The notes: a model not told the origin generated them from the letters alone. A stretch of 64,000 nt of DNA from Stictocephala bisonia (GCA_035578905.1 JAQJVL010000789.1:62001-126000); one strand, 5' to 3'; shown: positions 1 to 14,100, counted from the first letter of the stretch. Translations and numbers: made by a program.

Positions 1-114
1 TTTGAGTTTTCATTCAATGCATGTAATTTGAAAGGTGAACACACTACATTCGTCAAAGAAGCGTTTAAAGAATCAACAGCCTTTTCTTTTTGTAATGAGT
101 TTCAGTTGCATGAT

Positions 115-156
<42 letters not shown>

Positions 157-648
157 TTGTGATTCTTCTTCACAGTTAATTGGAGTTGAGAATATAATTA
201 TATAGCAATTAGTACATAACTTTTCCCCAGGTTTCACTTTTAGACCTTTTATTACACAGGCCTCACTCTGCTGTAAATGTACTACTCTTAAACTATTTTT
301 AATGGGTTTCTTGTGATTTTTATATCAGTCATAGCATACCTTTTGTAGGAATTCATACTTTGTCAATATAAACTCTTTTTCTGTTGTATATACTTGATGG
401 AATAGCGTTGGGTTTAAAGAAGAACACATTTTTAAAATTATTATGAACATATATAAAATTATATATAAACTCTTATGATGAAAACAGATGTTTATTATTT
501 CCTTACTATCTAATTCACTTCTTATCTTAATCAAGTTGAATTCTTCTTCAGACAGATCACACACATTTTCCAACTCCTTTTTTGTGACATAAGTGGTTTT
601 TTGGCACTCTGTCAGTTTTAATAACCCTATACTACACTTACTGTCCAT
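1..648 (-). pseudogene. Decayed ORF with aspartate tract, probably element-derived
   Basis: Starting from ATG at 648 the minus strand reads 107 codons (MDSKCSIGLLKLTECQK..., with TTYVTKKELENVCDLSEEEF) to a TGA near 325. Continuing in the same frame past that stop, it reads KKPIKNSLRVVHLQQSE and GLKVKPGEKLCTNC, then an acidic run of about fourteen Asp encoded by the trinucleotide microsatellite at 118-156, then FIMQLKLITK. A frameshift near 85 is needed to continue as NASLTNVVCSPFKLHAL. The Cys-bearing, Lys-rich layout resembles multi-copy uncharacterised ORFs common in arthropod genomes; I cannot name a family. One stop plus one frameshift make it a pseudogene; it may run off the window's left end. 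Confidence 0.55.
118..156 (+). repeat. (ATC)n microsatellite
   Basis: About thirteen tandem ATC units. On the minus strand it lies in frame with the decayed ORF and would encode poly-aspartate. Confidence 0.97.
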
Positions 649-2088
649 TTTAAATTAAACTTTATTTAAAAGCAAGTTAAATTGTTCTTCTTCATAATTG
701 GATTATGAAAAAATAAAAATGTAAGCAATTCAGTAGAAACAATTTTACTAAACAGATTAACTGAAAATGTAAATTTAAAACTAATTATCTTTGTGTATTT
801 AAATTTGTATTATTTTAAATTCACGTAAATAAACATAAATCAATTCACCTATACACTAAAGAAAGCTAAACACCACTTATAAAAATGTTTACTCAAGGAG
901 CACTAGCAATAGACTGACTCACAGTCAACAGTCAGAGTGCAGAGTAACTGCAGCCTGTCAAGATAAGAAAATTTCCTGTAGTAACTTGCTGCTTGTTGAG
1001 CCAAACTATCTGCTTGTCTATTTTTAGACTTGAATATAACATGAATGTTAACTTTCAACTTGCATACTATATTCAATAAAAACTTCTAAGTGAACATATT
1101 TACGTTTATATTACAAAATGTAGGATTGCTTATTATTATTAAATATTATATATTGTGTGTTTTTAATTAAAATTAAAAAAATATGATAAATTATTACACA
1201 ATAGTTTCTTATTAAAAACCTATACTTCCCAAATAAATATTGAAATTTAGTAATAGCTAACCTTTCATTTAAAAGCTATAGGTATTCATTGGGATTTAGA
1301 GAACCTCACATCACTTGTAATTAATATATTGAAACTTGCAATGCACTTAAGAAATAGAAGGAACAAAATACTAATAATAATTATCTTACTTAATTAAAGC
1401 TCATACCATGCAGATAATTTAGGAAAAAAATATTTCTTAATTATCTCAAATCCTTTTTGAGATATTGAATTTAACGTAAAACATATTTGCGTTTTTAAAA
1501 CTAAATAAAAAATGTAATTTGTTATAATATTTTAGGTTTAACTTAGACTAGTGAGGTAGTTTTTTTTTTCAAATTCCTTAGTACTCAAAGAACCTGCCTT
1601 GAAAATTTCTAAAGATTGGGTGCCAAATGAAGAAATGATAAATTATTTTCTTTTCTATGTCATGTTTTGTTTGGCGCTATTCAGAGTGCGGGAATTGAAA
1701 AATGTAAAAACTTTAAAGTGCCATAACTGGAAAACTAAGTGAGTTAAAATTCCAAATTTGTTTTTTTTTTACTTATCTTTACATATATAACAAAGCTACC
1801 AAGTTTAATACAAATCTGAGATGGTGGGTAAAATGATCTGGTTGAACTGGCATGGAATGACCCTAAATGATTCTTTTTATAAACTGTTGTTATCTATGTA
1901 TTTAAATGGTTTGGATGCTGAAAATTCTTATAATACCAATAAAAACTAAATGATTGTAATAAAATATATTTGTATTGAATAACTATAATATTAAATAGTT
2001 AATCCTAAAGGTGCATACTGTCCAACTATCAACTGTTTGCTAGTATAAATTTGCTAACCTGACAGTCTGTAACTATTTTAACTTGCAG

Positions 2089-2185
2089 GCAGAAGAAGCG
2101 GCACTCCGTACTGCAAATGTCGAGAAAGATCAAGGAAAGGAGTTGGATGAAATGCTTTCCTCTTTAGGAGTAGCTCCTGTATCAG
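2089..2185 (+). CDS. sw: Dynein intermediate chain coding exon 1 of the window
   Basis: The exon starts after acceptor ttgcag and ends before gtatt. It reads [20 protein letters not shown] followed by [12 protein letters not shown] and leaves one base (G) for the next codon. The [14 protein letters not shown] stretch is the conserved segment after the N-terminal charged helix that binds dynactin p150 and NudE. The exon begins in phase 0, so at least one upstream exon lies before the window. Confidence 0.95.
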
Positions 2186-5100
2186 GTATTATTGATTTAA
2201 TTTAACTTTTGTTGTTTAATTTCAACTAAAAACTTCCATCCAACTCCCCAAGGCGTCCTGGACTTTGCTCAGATAAATATTGTTACTCTATTGTACTTGG
2301 TGTAATCATCATCATCGGTTTAGCAAGTCTAGTCTCCCGAGTGTGCTGACAAGCCTCCTCCAACTTCGCCTTTCCCCTCCACCTGCTGTACCTGTTTTTC
2401 TTTAACCATTACGTCCTTTATGACATCCATCTATTTATTACGAGGTCTCTCCACTCTACTTTTGCAATAATTTCCCTTTCCAGCCATATTTTTGCCACTC
2501 TCCCCTCCTCCATTCTTTTTACGTGTCCAAAACATCCTTGTACTTGGTGTAATAAATTTTACACTTTGTCTAGGTATTTTACTGAGGCCTAACTTGTTAT
2601 TGTTAGTTTTGGTAGATGGGAGGGGGGAGGCTGGAAACATTTGGATGGTAAAATCAAACAAATAGTGAGTTGCAAAGAACCACTAATCACCACTTTGAGC
2701 AAAAATATAGGTGAAGAAAGAACTTTTACTCATGAAGAATTTACAAATACACCCAGAGAAAATACTGTTCGCAGTAGCTAATTTTAACAAATTTAATTGA
2801 ATTTTACAAGTTTCTGTAATTCCAAGTCACTTATTTAGAAAATAATCAAAATTGTTACTCTTACCATTAGTAAATAAGTAATCTTTCTCAGCAGAATGGC
2901 ACCACTGTTTTGGTAGGCCCCCACCAGAAATAATAAGGAACTAATAGTAATGAGATTTATACAATTTAATTATCTCTGTAAAAGCCTTTTTGAGAACAAT
3001 GATATTTATTTAAAGTAGTATAAATTAAAAGAAATACAATTGTTTGGTAATGGTGATGAAAATTCTATCTTTTTTCTCTTTCAATTTATATTTTCTAAAC
3101 TCAAAAACTGAATCACCAGGAGTCTGGTCGATAGAGGACTTGATTACTGAGATTCTTATAGTTGGACCCTTATATTTAGAACCGTACTTATGACTGAAAT
3201 TTATAGTTCAAATAGCATAATGTGGTTTTATTTTTCAGTTCCAAACACGCCTGATCAAGAGCCTAGTAAGTGCACTGTGTTATCACTGGGTTGGTGTGAT
3301 ATAAAAACTTATGAACTGTTGTCTTGTCGAAAATATTTTATGAATAATTTCTAATCCCATAACATTTTATAAAGACAGATTTTGCTCTTTTAAATGTGTG
3401 TCATTATTGTTGTTGTTCATTAAACATTACATTGTTACTTATGTGCATTATTACCGTGTCTAACAAAATGGGTTGTGTAACACTCTCCTTTTCATGAATG
3501 TAATGTTGAATATGTGCTAACATAGTTCAGTTTTTATAGCTAAAAATGATAAGTTCTTATCAAAGTATAAAACAAATCAAAGTAATTGATAATAGCAATT
3601 ATAGATATAATAGCCAAATCACTCTCGTACTCTTCTGGGTTAGACCGTGTCAAACTATGAATACTATGTACAAAGACAGGAGCCGACGTTGATTCCAACA
3701 AAGTCCAAGAATTAGATCTTAGCAAACACATGGCTACTTCAGCAAGTTAAAAGCACAAAACTTGAAGATTCTACAGCTAACATAAACAATAGAATCTTTC
3801 AGAGCAGAAGAGTCTAGAACATTCCAACGCATTTATAACATGCCACGGCACATTCTACAAATAATGGGTCACCTGAATCTATATAACCTGATGCCCAGGC
3901 CTGTCCACACCAGTACTACTCACAGCTCTACGTGTGCTAGTGTGTGTTGCCCTGAAGATAGCACTCTATAACAAGGCCGAAACATCAGCTCCATCTGTTT
4001 TATATAATTTGACAGGGACCAACCAGAAGATTACGATAGTGATAAAGATTACATTGACTGTAGAAACTTATCCAGGAAAATAGCCTAGTGCATAATGGTA
4101 ATAGAATATTGTGAAGTGATAATTTATTTAATAAACAGAGCGTTTTATTAAACCTATTTCAGAAAAATATCAACATCAAAGCATAGTTCAAACAACACCC
4201 TTCTTGAAATGATGTTAAATGATCTATTTTGATAAATTATTTTACAATATTGACAGTTTTCTACAAAACTGGCACTATTATATATTACAGTTATTATTTA
4301 TTTTAGTTTTGTTGTGTGGCATATGGATATCAAATCATTTACTTGTAATGCTGATTACCATAGTTAATTATATTCATATTCCACTTCTCAATTAAATTAA
4401 AAATGATAACATTAATATTCATATCAATCAAATTTCTTTTCACATTTAAATTACATGATTTCATATAAAACTTACAACACTATTCACTGAGATTAAATTC
4501 ATCCCTCACAATTTAGCTTCCTCTAAAAGTATGTCTTAAAATTAGTCCTGATACCAATAGCTCACTGAACTGTACTCTCTCGCCTGTATTATGTCAAATC
4601 ATTCTACATCTGGATTTACATGCATGGTAGCTTATTTAATGTCTCACTAATTCAGTCTGCCTATTTAGAACTGTTATCTGGTGAAATCAACTTCTACTAG
4701 CTCTTCAACCCCGTTTTGTAGAAACTGATACTAGTCATAATTTACTCTGGACAATGTTGTTCTTGGTGTTTCCGCATTCTATAGCAGGCTCCATACTCAT
4801 TAATTATTTTTTAATTCCAAATAACAGTAATTGCTTGGAACAGTAATCTGCCTTGTGATACGATTGGGAAACAATTAAAAACACGTCTACGATGACAATT
4901 ATTAAATAGAAAATAATAACTGCATGATAAACTAACAATGTTAATCACCTTAAAAATGTGAAATGTAGTAAATGTTTACTGAACATTTACTATAAAAAGT
5001 AGTTTAATTACTTTCAAAACTTAATTGTTCCATACAAAAATGTCCAAGTTATTGATAGAATAGCACGGGAGATAAAGCATCAACTAACTTACCCGAAAAA

Positions 5101-8100
5101 ACAGATCCGTTAACACAGTCCTCAAGAAAACAAATAATAGCCACAACATTTGACACAAATTAATGTTGTTAATGTTTGTGTATTATTTAACTAATGTATG
5201 ATACGTTTATCCATGTTATTAATAATTGTTAGATTTTATAATTACTATACAAGGATTTTTTTTATTAAATGTACAATTTGTATGTGCAAGTAAATGTTTT
5301 TACACTGACACGTAGATATTGTTTTCAAATTTTATAGCAATAATTTTCATTTAAAAAATAAACATTATTAACAGTTTTAAAATGAATTTTTTTACTAGGG
5401 ATGTAGTAACTAAAGCTATTTAAATCCTACTCCAACTAAGGTACATTGCACATACAGTTTACAAAATATTTAATTTCAAGTTGGAAATAGCTTGAGGTCC
5501 ACAAGTTGGTCATTTAAATTATTGCGAAGACTTAAAATAAGCAAAATTTGTTAAAAAAAATATTGTAAACTATGCTGGCATCTTTTCCTGGGTGTCAGTC
5601 ATATTGAATGTATCTAAGTGATCTATTTTTGTATTGAGGTGATTTTCTGTTTTGCTATTAATTATTAAAATTTCAGCTAATTCTATTATAATGGTCAAGA
5701 CAAGCTCCTTCCTCTTTTTGCAGTCTATCTAGAATTATGTTTTATATAGTCAGAAAATAAATACTGTTAGTTCAATATCAAATTAAAGAAAAAAAGGCTT
5801 TTTAACTAAGGTTTTAACATTGGCTATAGAAAAGGCGACTCTCCGCTCATATAGGTCCCGTGAAGCCGGTTTTTCTGTTTGGTGAAATTAGTTCATGCTT
5901 GGTTTTCTCAGGTGGTGCCAGCGGTTGCTATCTCTCTTCATCTCTTTCTCGAGTACACGCTGAAGTGACTAATAGCTGATCCAATAGTGCACTAAACTTC
6001 ATTCGGCGCATTCACGCGACTACAGCAAATAGTAGTGCCTTGGAGAGTGTTTGTTTCTTTAGCCAATGTTTTAATAAAGTTTTCCATTCTCATTAATAGT
6101 ATCTAATGTAAGTTACGCTGGTGTTGCAGATGTATTATCCAGCCTGCCTAGTGTCACCTCCACAGGCACACCGGAACATAACAGCAACAACGCTACCCCT
6201 GACACAAGTCTCACCAACACAGTGCCTATCTACAGTGTCGGGTACAAAATATATAATCTCTTACTTGCTTTATATATTTTATGTGCTGCCTTTTTCTCAT
6301 AAAATCTTATACATTACATTAAACCTCTGAGTGCCAGCAAAAAATGTACTGGTGCCAGGCTATTTTTGCTAAGCGCTGTGATTAGTTATTTATAGTTTTT
6401 TCTGTGATGGTATCATACATACTAAGCCTTATTGTATCATTTTATCCAGAAAAACACGTATGATAAAATAGAAAAACTGTTATTTACTTATCTTGACTCA
6501 AAAAAATTTCTTCTTCACAATTTATGAAGAATAATTTTTTTGGTTTTTAAATATCCGAATTAGCGCCTCGGCAGAGTACTTTCTATACATCAGAATGCAA
6601 ATTTGGAGATAGCCATAATGTTCTCAATGTAATTTTGATTCCAATGATACCAAACACTGTTAGTTTGTTTCAAAATATATAGTCACTATACTACAAGTAA
6701 TTATGACAACAACGTAAAATGGCATGGACGAATCACAATAAGACGACAAATCAACTGTAGTATTCGCTTCAATACTGTTGGTATTTGATCGTTCAGTATA
6801 TCGAAACTATGCTCATTCGATGCTTTGAATCATTGGGAGTAGTACTATAAAATACATCGCGATACAACCACAATCAGCAAAGTTATAAACTAAATAGTGA
6901 TGTGATGTTTTATTCGTCTGGATCGAGACGCTGGCACTGGAAATACCATTAAATTCGTCTCGATCGAGACAGTCAGCACTCGGAGGGTAAATTGTAAAGT
7001 GTAGAAGTGTTCTTCAGAGAAGGCAAAGTCTTTATTGAGTGATAGTTAATGTAGATTGTAACAATCAGTGTATTTATAATGAATAACAAGAAATTGCCAT
7101 TGATTGGTTACAGGTAAAGTCGTAATAATAATAGTTTATTGCCATACCATAATACAAATTACATCATTTACAAAGTCTCTTTTACACTTAAAATACACCC
7201 AAGCTACATGAACTAAGTTCAATAAAAATTGTTAACATAAATCAATAGGCTAATAAAATAAAGCTAGCCTAATAGCTACATAGGAAAAGATTTTTTAAAT
7301 AACTTTATATTTTGCCTATGTTATTGGAATAAAGATTGCATTTTATTTACTCTTCACTGTATTTTTCCACTTGTTCAGTTTGGATTCAATAAAAAAGTTG
7401 TTTAAAAAACTATGTGTTTAGTTTGAATATAGAATTTAAGATAGTAGATTTAATGATTATGGATGCAGTTTTAAATATAATACTACAGATATTTGAGCAG
7501 GTTGCAAATGCTCTAATACTAAAAATAATACTTGATATACCAAGTATATTGACGATTACCTGTACTCTATAAAATCCCTCTTCCCAACCAACCAAAGAGA
7601 ACAGTTGAAAGTCAGTCAGTATTTATACTCAGTGGTCTAAAGATTTCAGGCATCATAAATTTATCTTTCATTTGTGTCTAGTAGGCTTATCTGCTCTTAT
7701 AAGTTTGCTCTTGACTCTTATCTGCTCTATTATAATGCGTGGTCTGTATGTTCTAAACATAACATATAAGTCAAAATTACTGAATTATTTAGGAAACAAC
7801 TGCTGATAAGTATTATTAATTGAAATAGAACTATTAACTCTTAATTTGTTTTTATTTCAAGGCGAAAGAAACCGCAGCTGAGTGTAGTGAGTGTACAATC
7901 CACAAGCATCCCACCTAAGGAGATGGTGTCTTATACAAAACAGACACAGACAACAAATTCTTCCAACGAGAGAGATGGTAAGTGTCTGATCTAATGCAAT
8001 ATCATGTAGCGCGAAGGTTAGACTTATAGTTATTATTAATTTTTTTGTAACTTAAATTGAAATCAAATACACATAAACAAGATTAAAACTATTAGACCTA

Positions 8101-11100
8101 ATATTGATGCGATAACTGTCCCGAATATGTAGGATGGAAAACTATTCAGGTTTTACAAGGTATAAGAAATGACTCTAACTATCTGCAAAATAAACACCTT
8201 CAATGGAAATATTAAACTCGTTTGTGAAGGCATTCCACTGGGTTTATGAGGCACTAACTGGACTCATTTAATGCAAAATATATATGCAAGCACTTGCATA
8301 ACTTACGAAAGTCGTTGTCAGACATTATGATAAATAAAGAGTGAGTTAAGTAAAGAATTAAATATAGTGTTTTTATTTAATTTAGTTTTAAAATCACTAT
8401 ACCCATATTTTTTAAGAGGAAAAAGTCACCATATATAGCCCACATGGCCTGCAAAACTCACATTAAAACATTTCATGGCTATAGTTTTAAACCTAACGTA
8501 CACCACATAACTGATGTTCTAGAACCCCAAGACGTAATGATATGAAAGAGTCTAAATTAATAAGTGTCATGGATTTTATTTTCATAGTGTCACACGTAGT
8601 TTGCTAACATACTAATTTTTTTAGCTTTGATGCATTTTTAAATCTTATATAATGTCAGCATATATTTGGATATTTGGTGTAACACATTTTTAGAATTATT
8701 GTCCTGTTATTTTTATTACTAACTTATAACACAACACTGGTTCTTGATTTTGGATTTGTTTACATTGAATTATCACTCATGATATATCATCTATGTGAAG
8801 TGGTAGCAGAAATTTAACATTTTTGGAAAAATTTGAAAAACAACTGAAAACGTACGAATAAACAATGATACCTTTTTGCAAAAACTTTTAATATTTATTT
8901 GGAAATATTTCTTATTAGAAAATAATATTATATAACTTAACATGTACGTCTCACAAGACTATAATGACTAGATGTTGAGTCAAATATTTATATAGTGATC
9001 GATTTCGTCCATCTATGTGGACATCTTCGGACTGACTGAAGCTTGATCATGATTGTTGTTTGTTATTGATTTTTGACATGAAAACATGTCCCATAATGCA
9101 TTTCATTAATCATATGTTATAATTTATTTTTCAATTTAATTGTATTAGAATAAACTGTTTCTGATTCAAAATTAATTTGTTCATTGATTATTTTTTGTTT
9201 ATTTTCAAGTTTTGCTTCGTATATAAATAATTCTTCCCATGCTGACATATTTATTCCTTTCTTACAAAATTTTAATATTTTCATATTTTTATTTATATTT
9301 TCTATTGTGTGATCATTGTCAATTAAGTGTTTGGCTAAATTGGATCTTTCTGGTTTATTATTTTTCCATGCTGATGTGTGGTTTTTAAATCTTTGGTTGA
9401 AGTTTATTGTTTGGCCTATGTAAAATTGTTCACAATCATCGCAATTTATCTTGTAAATTCCAGATTTTTCAAATGTGTCCTCATTTTCTATCTTCATATT
9501 TAAATTTTTACTTAAGTTGTTATTCGTCTTGAAGGCTATTTTTGCATATTTTCGTAAACTATTTGCTATTTTTTGATTTTCTGATCCAGTAAAGTTAAAT
9601 GTAACATATTTATCTGCTATCTTGTTGTGTTCAGATTGCAAAGTTGTGATTCCTTTTAATCTTTCTTGTTGTTTGATTTTTCTCTTAATTCGATAGGCAA
9701 TATCATCAATTATAGTATGGTTGTATCCGTTGGATTGAGCAAAATTGCTCTCTATCTCAAATATAGGATAGAGGAATATTATAGGAATATCCTATATTCC
9801 TATAATCAAATCCTGAATATAGGAATGGATTGAGCAAAATTGCTCAATCCAACGGATACAACCATACTATAATTGAGAAAAATCAAACAACAAGAAAGAT
9901 TAAAAGGAATCACAACTTTGCAATCTGAACACAACAAGATAGCAGATAAATATGTTACATTTAACTTTACTGGATCAGAAAATCAAAAAATAGCAAATAG
10001 TTTACGAAAATATGCAAAAATAGCCTTCAAGACGAATAACAACTTAAGTAAAAATTTAAATATGAAGATAGAAAATGAGGACACATTTGAAAAATCTGGA
10101 ATTTACAAGATAAATTGCGATGATTGTGAACAATTTTACATAGGCCAAACAATAAACTTCAACCAAAGATTTAAAAACCACACATCAGCATGGAAAAATA
10201 ATAAACCAGAAAGATCCAATTTAGCCAAACACTTAATTGACAATGATCACACAATAGAAAATATAAATAAAAATATGAAAATATTAAAATTTTGTAAGAA
10301 AGGAATAAATATGTCAGCATGGGAAGAATTATTTATATACGAAGCAAAACTTGAAAATAAACAAAAAATAATCAATGAACAAATTAATTTTGAATCAGAA
10401 ACAGTTTATTCTAATACAATTAAATTGAAAAATAAATTATAACATATGATTAATGAAATGCATTATGGGACATGTTTTCATGTCAAAAATCAATAACAAA
10501 CAACAATCATGATCAAGCTTCAGTCAGTCCGAAGATGTCCACATAGATGGACGAAATCGATCACTATATAAATATTTGACTCAACATCTAGTCATTATAG
10601 TGTTGTGAGACGTACATGTTAAGTTATATAATATATACCAACACGTAACATGCTAATCAAGAAACTTATAGAAAATAATAGTACAACTATGTACAAATTG
10701 AGATTTCTAATACCACTTCACTTTGAATATTTTGAACTAATATATCTCTCCAACTCAACTTATGTCATTACTATATTTTACAATAGATCACATAAATTAG
10801 TAGTTGTTAACAAGTTAACAAGTTGAAGTGTTTAAAGCGTTATTAGCTTTAAGATATGGAAAAAAGACTTCTATAAATCTTTCCTCGAATTACCTCTTGT
10901 TTTTCACAAAATTGTCAATAAATTTGTTTTCACAACTTTTTTCTAATATTTTATCATATTACCCACTCCATGATTCACAAATTATTTGAAAACAAAACTA
11001 TCAGTAATATGGTGGGCAGTTAATATAATTTATATAGTTTAAAAGTTCTTCCAAAATGGAAGTGTGATGAGAACATCCAGCTTGTTTATCTAAAAACTTT

Positions 11101-14100
11101 ACTGCTAATTTAGTTTGAGTTGAGTTGGAGTGTGTATGTGTGTATGCTACTAAAAGGATCTGATTCTTCATCTCCACTTAAAGGCTACTTTGAGGACTGG
11201 TGGCGGCCAAGGAAAGGTGCGTCTCATCATTCAAACTTGCTTTCTCTCTTCTGTCGCTTCCTCTTTCGTCTTCTTTCTGCTGCAACTATATGTATCCAGT
11301 AATTATTGGATTGTTGTTTTAGTTTTTTAATGAGTTACAATATTTTATTTGTTTTGAAAATATAGCATTGTAGTTTAGTTTACACATCATAGTTTTTTTT
11401 ATATATAACAATCTGTAGAAAGAAGGTGTACGAGGAGAAAGGTTTAGTAGTTTGGGTTTCTTACATTTAATATGGAGTCCTTAAGGGACAGTGTTAGGTC
11501 CAGTTTTATTTTTGATGTTTGCTTGTTTATTAACATAATATATTAGTCATGACATCTGACATGTACATTACGCAGAGCAGTTCCCCTATCTGTCATAGAT
11601 TAAAAAGAAAATGAAAATCTCATAAAATTGTTTAATAGTAATAATTTATTTAAATAGCAATAGGTAATATGTATATTTTACGCATTTGACTTATTTTAGA
11701 GTGTTGTTGGGGGAAACTAGTATTGCATATAGATCCAAGTGAACATAAAAAGTAAGATTTTTTATAATTTTTACCAAATACTACAATAAATTATTTCAAA
11801 TAAAAAGTAGATGGCTTAGTGGGGAGAGATGCCCAAATAAAGTAGCTTCTCCCTCATCCAGAAAAACAAGCCTTTTGTTGGCTCTTTCTCGTACTTGTGT
11901 AGTGGAACAGGAATAAAAACTTAATGCTCTTACTAGAAATTGAACCAAAGTTATTAAACCACTGTCTTAGCCTTTAGCATGATTATAATTAATGACATTG
12001 ATATCCAAGACCCATGGAAGGAAATAATTTAGCTTTCCTGTATTTGGATATTTATTCATGCATGCATGATTTATACATAATGAATATGGAGAAAAAGTTA
12101 ATGCAGGGGCTTCGATCCTTTCTTTATTCCGCATGATCAACTCTGCATGCTCATCATTAATAAATATTATTTTAACAAGTTAAACTCTTTTAAATAGTAA
12201 CATTTGTTAAAGATGGTATTTAGTTAGCTAGGCCGTAATTAAAAATGCCATTTAACTATGTTTAATACCTCAAACATTTATTCTTTTACTATAAAAACTA
12301 AAGGTACTGGAAAGATGTGAATTGGTATTAGAGTTGACAATAAACTACCATGCAAATCGTCTACCCAGCCTTATTATAGTGCAAATGAATCACAGCACAT
12401 TTTATGATTATAATACTTATTTTGTAAATCACAAAATAAAATCACTAAAATATAACGTTCATACACCATGAAGATACAAGATGTCCCTAGAAACATAAGC
12501 ACATTGAAGCTGAACTCATATGACCTAAATAAAGGGTCATCGTTTTACAAGTATAGACGACTTTAAAAGCGGATGTGCTAAAAGAATTTATGGCTGTCTC
12601 TAATTGAGTTTATAAGTGTGTTAGGAATTGGTAGTAAATGCTGGTTTAAGTGCAAAATATCTAATGGGAACTGTTTGGAAGGAGACAACACTTACGTTGA
12701 CAAATACATTTTTTTTTCAATTCAAATTTTTCCGTAATTTTTTTTACGCAGCTTGTAAGTAGGTGAGTGCTACCAATCAAGTTTTGTCCTACGTTTTCCT
12801 TACCCAAACTGTGTAAGTACTTTTTTGATTTTGCCTATGCTAAGTAGGGAGCAAATCACTATTTTGGTCACATGTTTTCATCGTCAATATGAGTTCAGCT
12901 TCAAAGGAAAACAGTCGATGTGCTTATGTGTCTAGGGGCGTATTGCACCTTGATGCCTTATAAACCTTATATTTTAGAGATATTATTTAGTGTTTTACAT
13001 AATTAAGTATTATAATAACAAAATGTGTCATTTTTCATTGCACTATATTGACGTTGAGTAGACGATTTGCAATAGTTTTTACATGCGCTCTACTGCCCTC
13101 AAAACAACAAATGTACCTCATTCTAACCCAAGCAAATGAGTAAAGTGAGTAGGCTATTTAATGACATGAAGAATGATGGACCTAAGCCAAGAGGCTAAGA
13201 TGGGCACGACTACAGTCATATGTTGTAGACAGTTGCGTGAGGCAACTTTCTTAGTAATTGAATAGTTTTATAGAGTAATATCGTTTGAAGTATATTTTCA
13301 GTAATGATTACAATTTAGTTACAATTAATATTAGTTGCTAATTATTAAAAAATGATGGTGAAACAGGACTTGGTATAGTAGACCATTTTCTTTTCAAGTG
13401 CTCTTGCATGAGATGAATGACTTTATGAAGGGACAGTGTAGTATTGACAGCAACCAATACCATTTTACCAAATCATTATTCCAAGTTGTAACGTAGACAA
13501 AATTTCAATGTTTGGGTACTTTTTGGTAGTGCCTTTTTCATTATTTGTCATCATTTTTTAGTATTGTAACCCGATCTTATTATACATTTGTCTAATTATT
13601 TTTGACTAACAAAATTGGCAGTTTTAAACGTAGCATTTGAAAAAGATAATGCAAAATCCAGTTGCAAGTCAACAACAATGTAGGTATATAGTAGTATCAG
13701 ATATAATAAATGTTGTCAATCTAAACACTTAAGGTACGTTTGAGTTAGTGCCCACATATTTAAAATGTTCACATTAGTTTATTAACTTACTTCTGATTAG
13801 GTTTAAGTAAATAATTATTCTTCTTAGGATTTTTCTTAGCATGTTTTTTATAAATTATATCGCTCTTAAAAATTACTATAGAACTGCTTTACTAGTAATT
13901 TCAGGGTTTAATAAATAAGTTTATTGGAGTAAATTTATTTGTATTGTATCAGTTGCATCATGTAGTACCATCTAAAAGTTAATTTCAATTTTTGCTGTAG
14001 TTGTATTACATATATATGTTGTATTGTCAGTGTAATGTTGCATCTTGTACTCAATCATCAATTTGTTGTTTTAACTTATTAACAATTGTTATTTGTTTAT

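Larger units (their letters stand above)
1..2088. other. Intron upstream of the first exon in the window
   Basis: This AT-rich stretch contains the broken ORF described at 1-648 and otherwise no coding signal on either strand. No sequence resembling the charged N-terminal helix of the dynein intermediate chain (M-D-R-K-A-E-L-E-R-K-K type) was found, so the first coding exon(s) must lie before the window. Confidence 0.6.
2186..6129. other. Intron region around the 27-nt micro-exon
   Basis: Contains a LINE fragment at 2430-2541 (minus), an interspersed-repeat fragment at about 3600-4090 and otherwise AT-rich sequence. Between 5815 and 6060 base composition is more GC-rich and CpG-containing than its surroundings (gctcatataggtcccgtgaa and following), but no ORF or element end is recognisable there. 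Confidence 0.5.
8916..10680. mobile_element. Head-to-head Penelope-like element copies forming a long palindrome
   Basis: The two arms, 8925-9757 and about 9828-10634, are reverse complements with very few differences: one substitution seen near 8957/10602 and a 23-bp deletion in the right arm at its inner end. Each arm carries the 3' part of a Penelope-like retroelement: the end of the reverse transcriptase, the GIY-YIG endonuclease and the 3' UTR. The 5' ends meet in the centre (about 9757-9828) where short palindromes of aggaatat lie. A 12-bp direct repeat, tagaaaataata, flanks the whole structure at 8916-8927 and 10669-10680 and looks like one target-site duplication, so the inverted pair probably inserted as a unit. 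Near identity of the arms indicates recent insertion or arm-to-arm gene conversion. Confidence 0.85.
7978..11156. other. Intron between coding exons 4 and 5
   Basis: Mostly occupied by the Penelope-like palindrome at 8916-10680. The segments 7978-8915 and 10681-11156 are AT-rich and show nothing recognisable. Confidence 0.6.

Noticed and set aside
5815..6060. Alternative promoter or first exon of the dynein gene
   Set aside because: Somewhat GC-rich but with no ATG-led frame joining exon 3 and no core-promoter pattern that I can defend.
12351..13071. Inverted gene pair
   Set aside because: The arms match as DNA, but neither has an open frame; treated as a foldback element.
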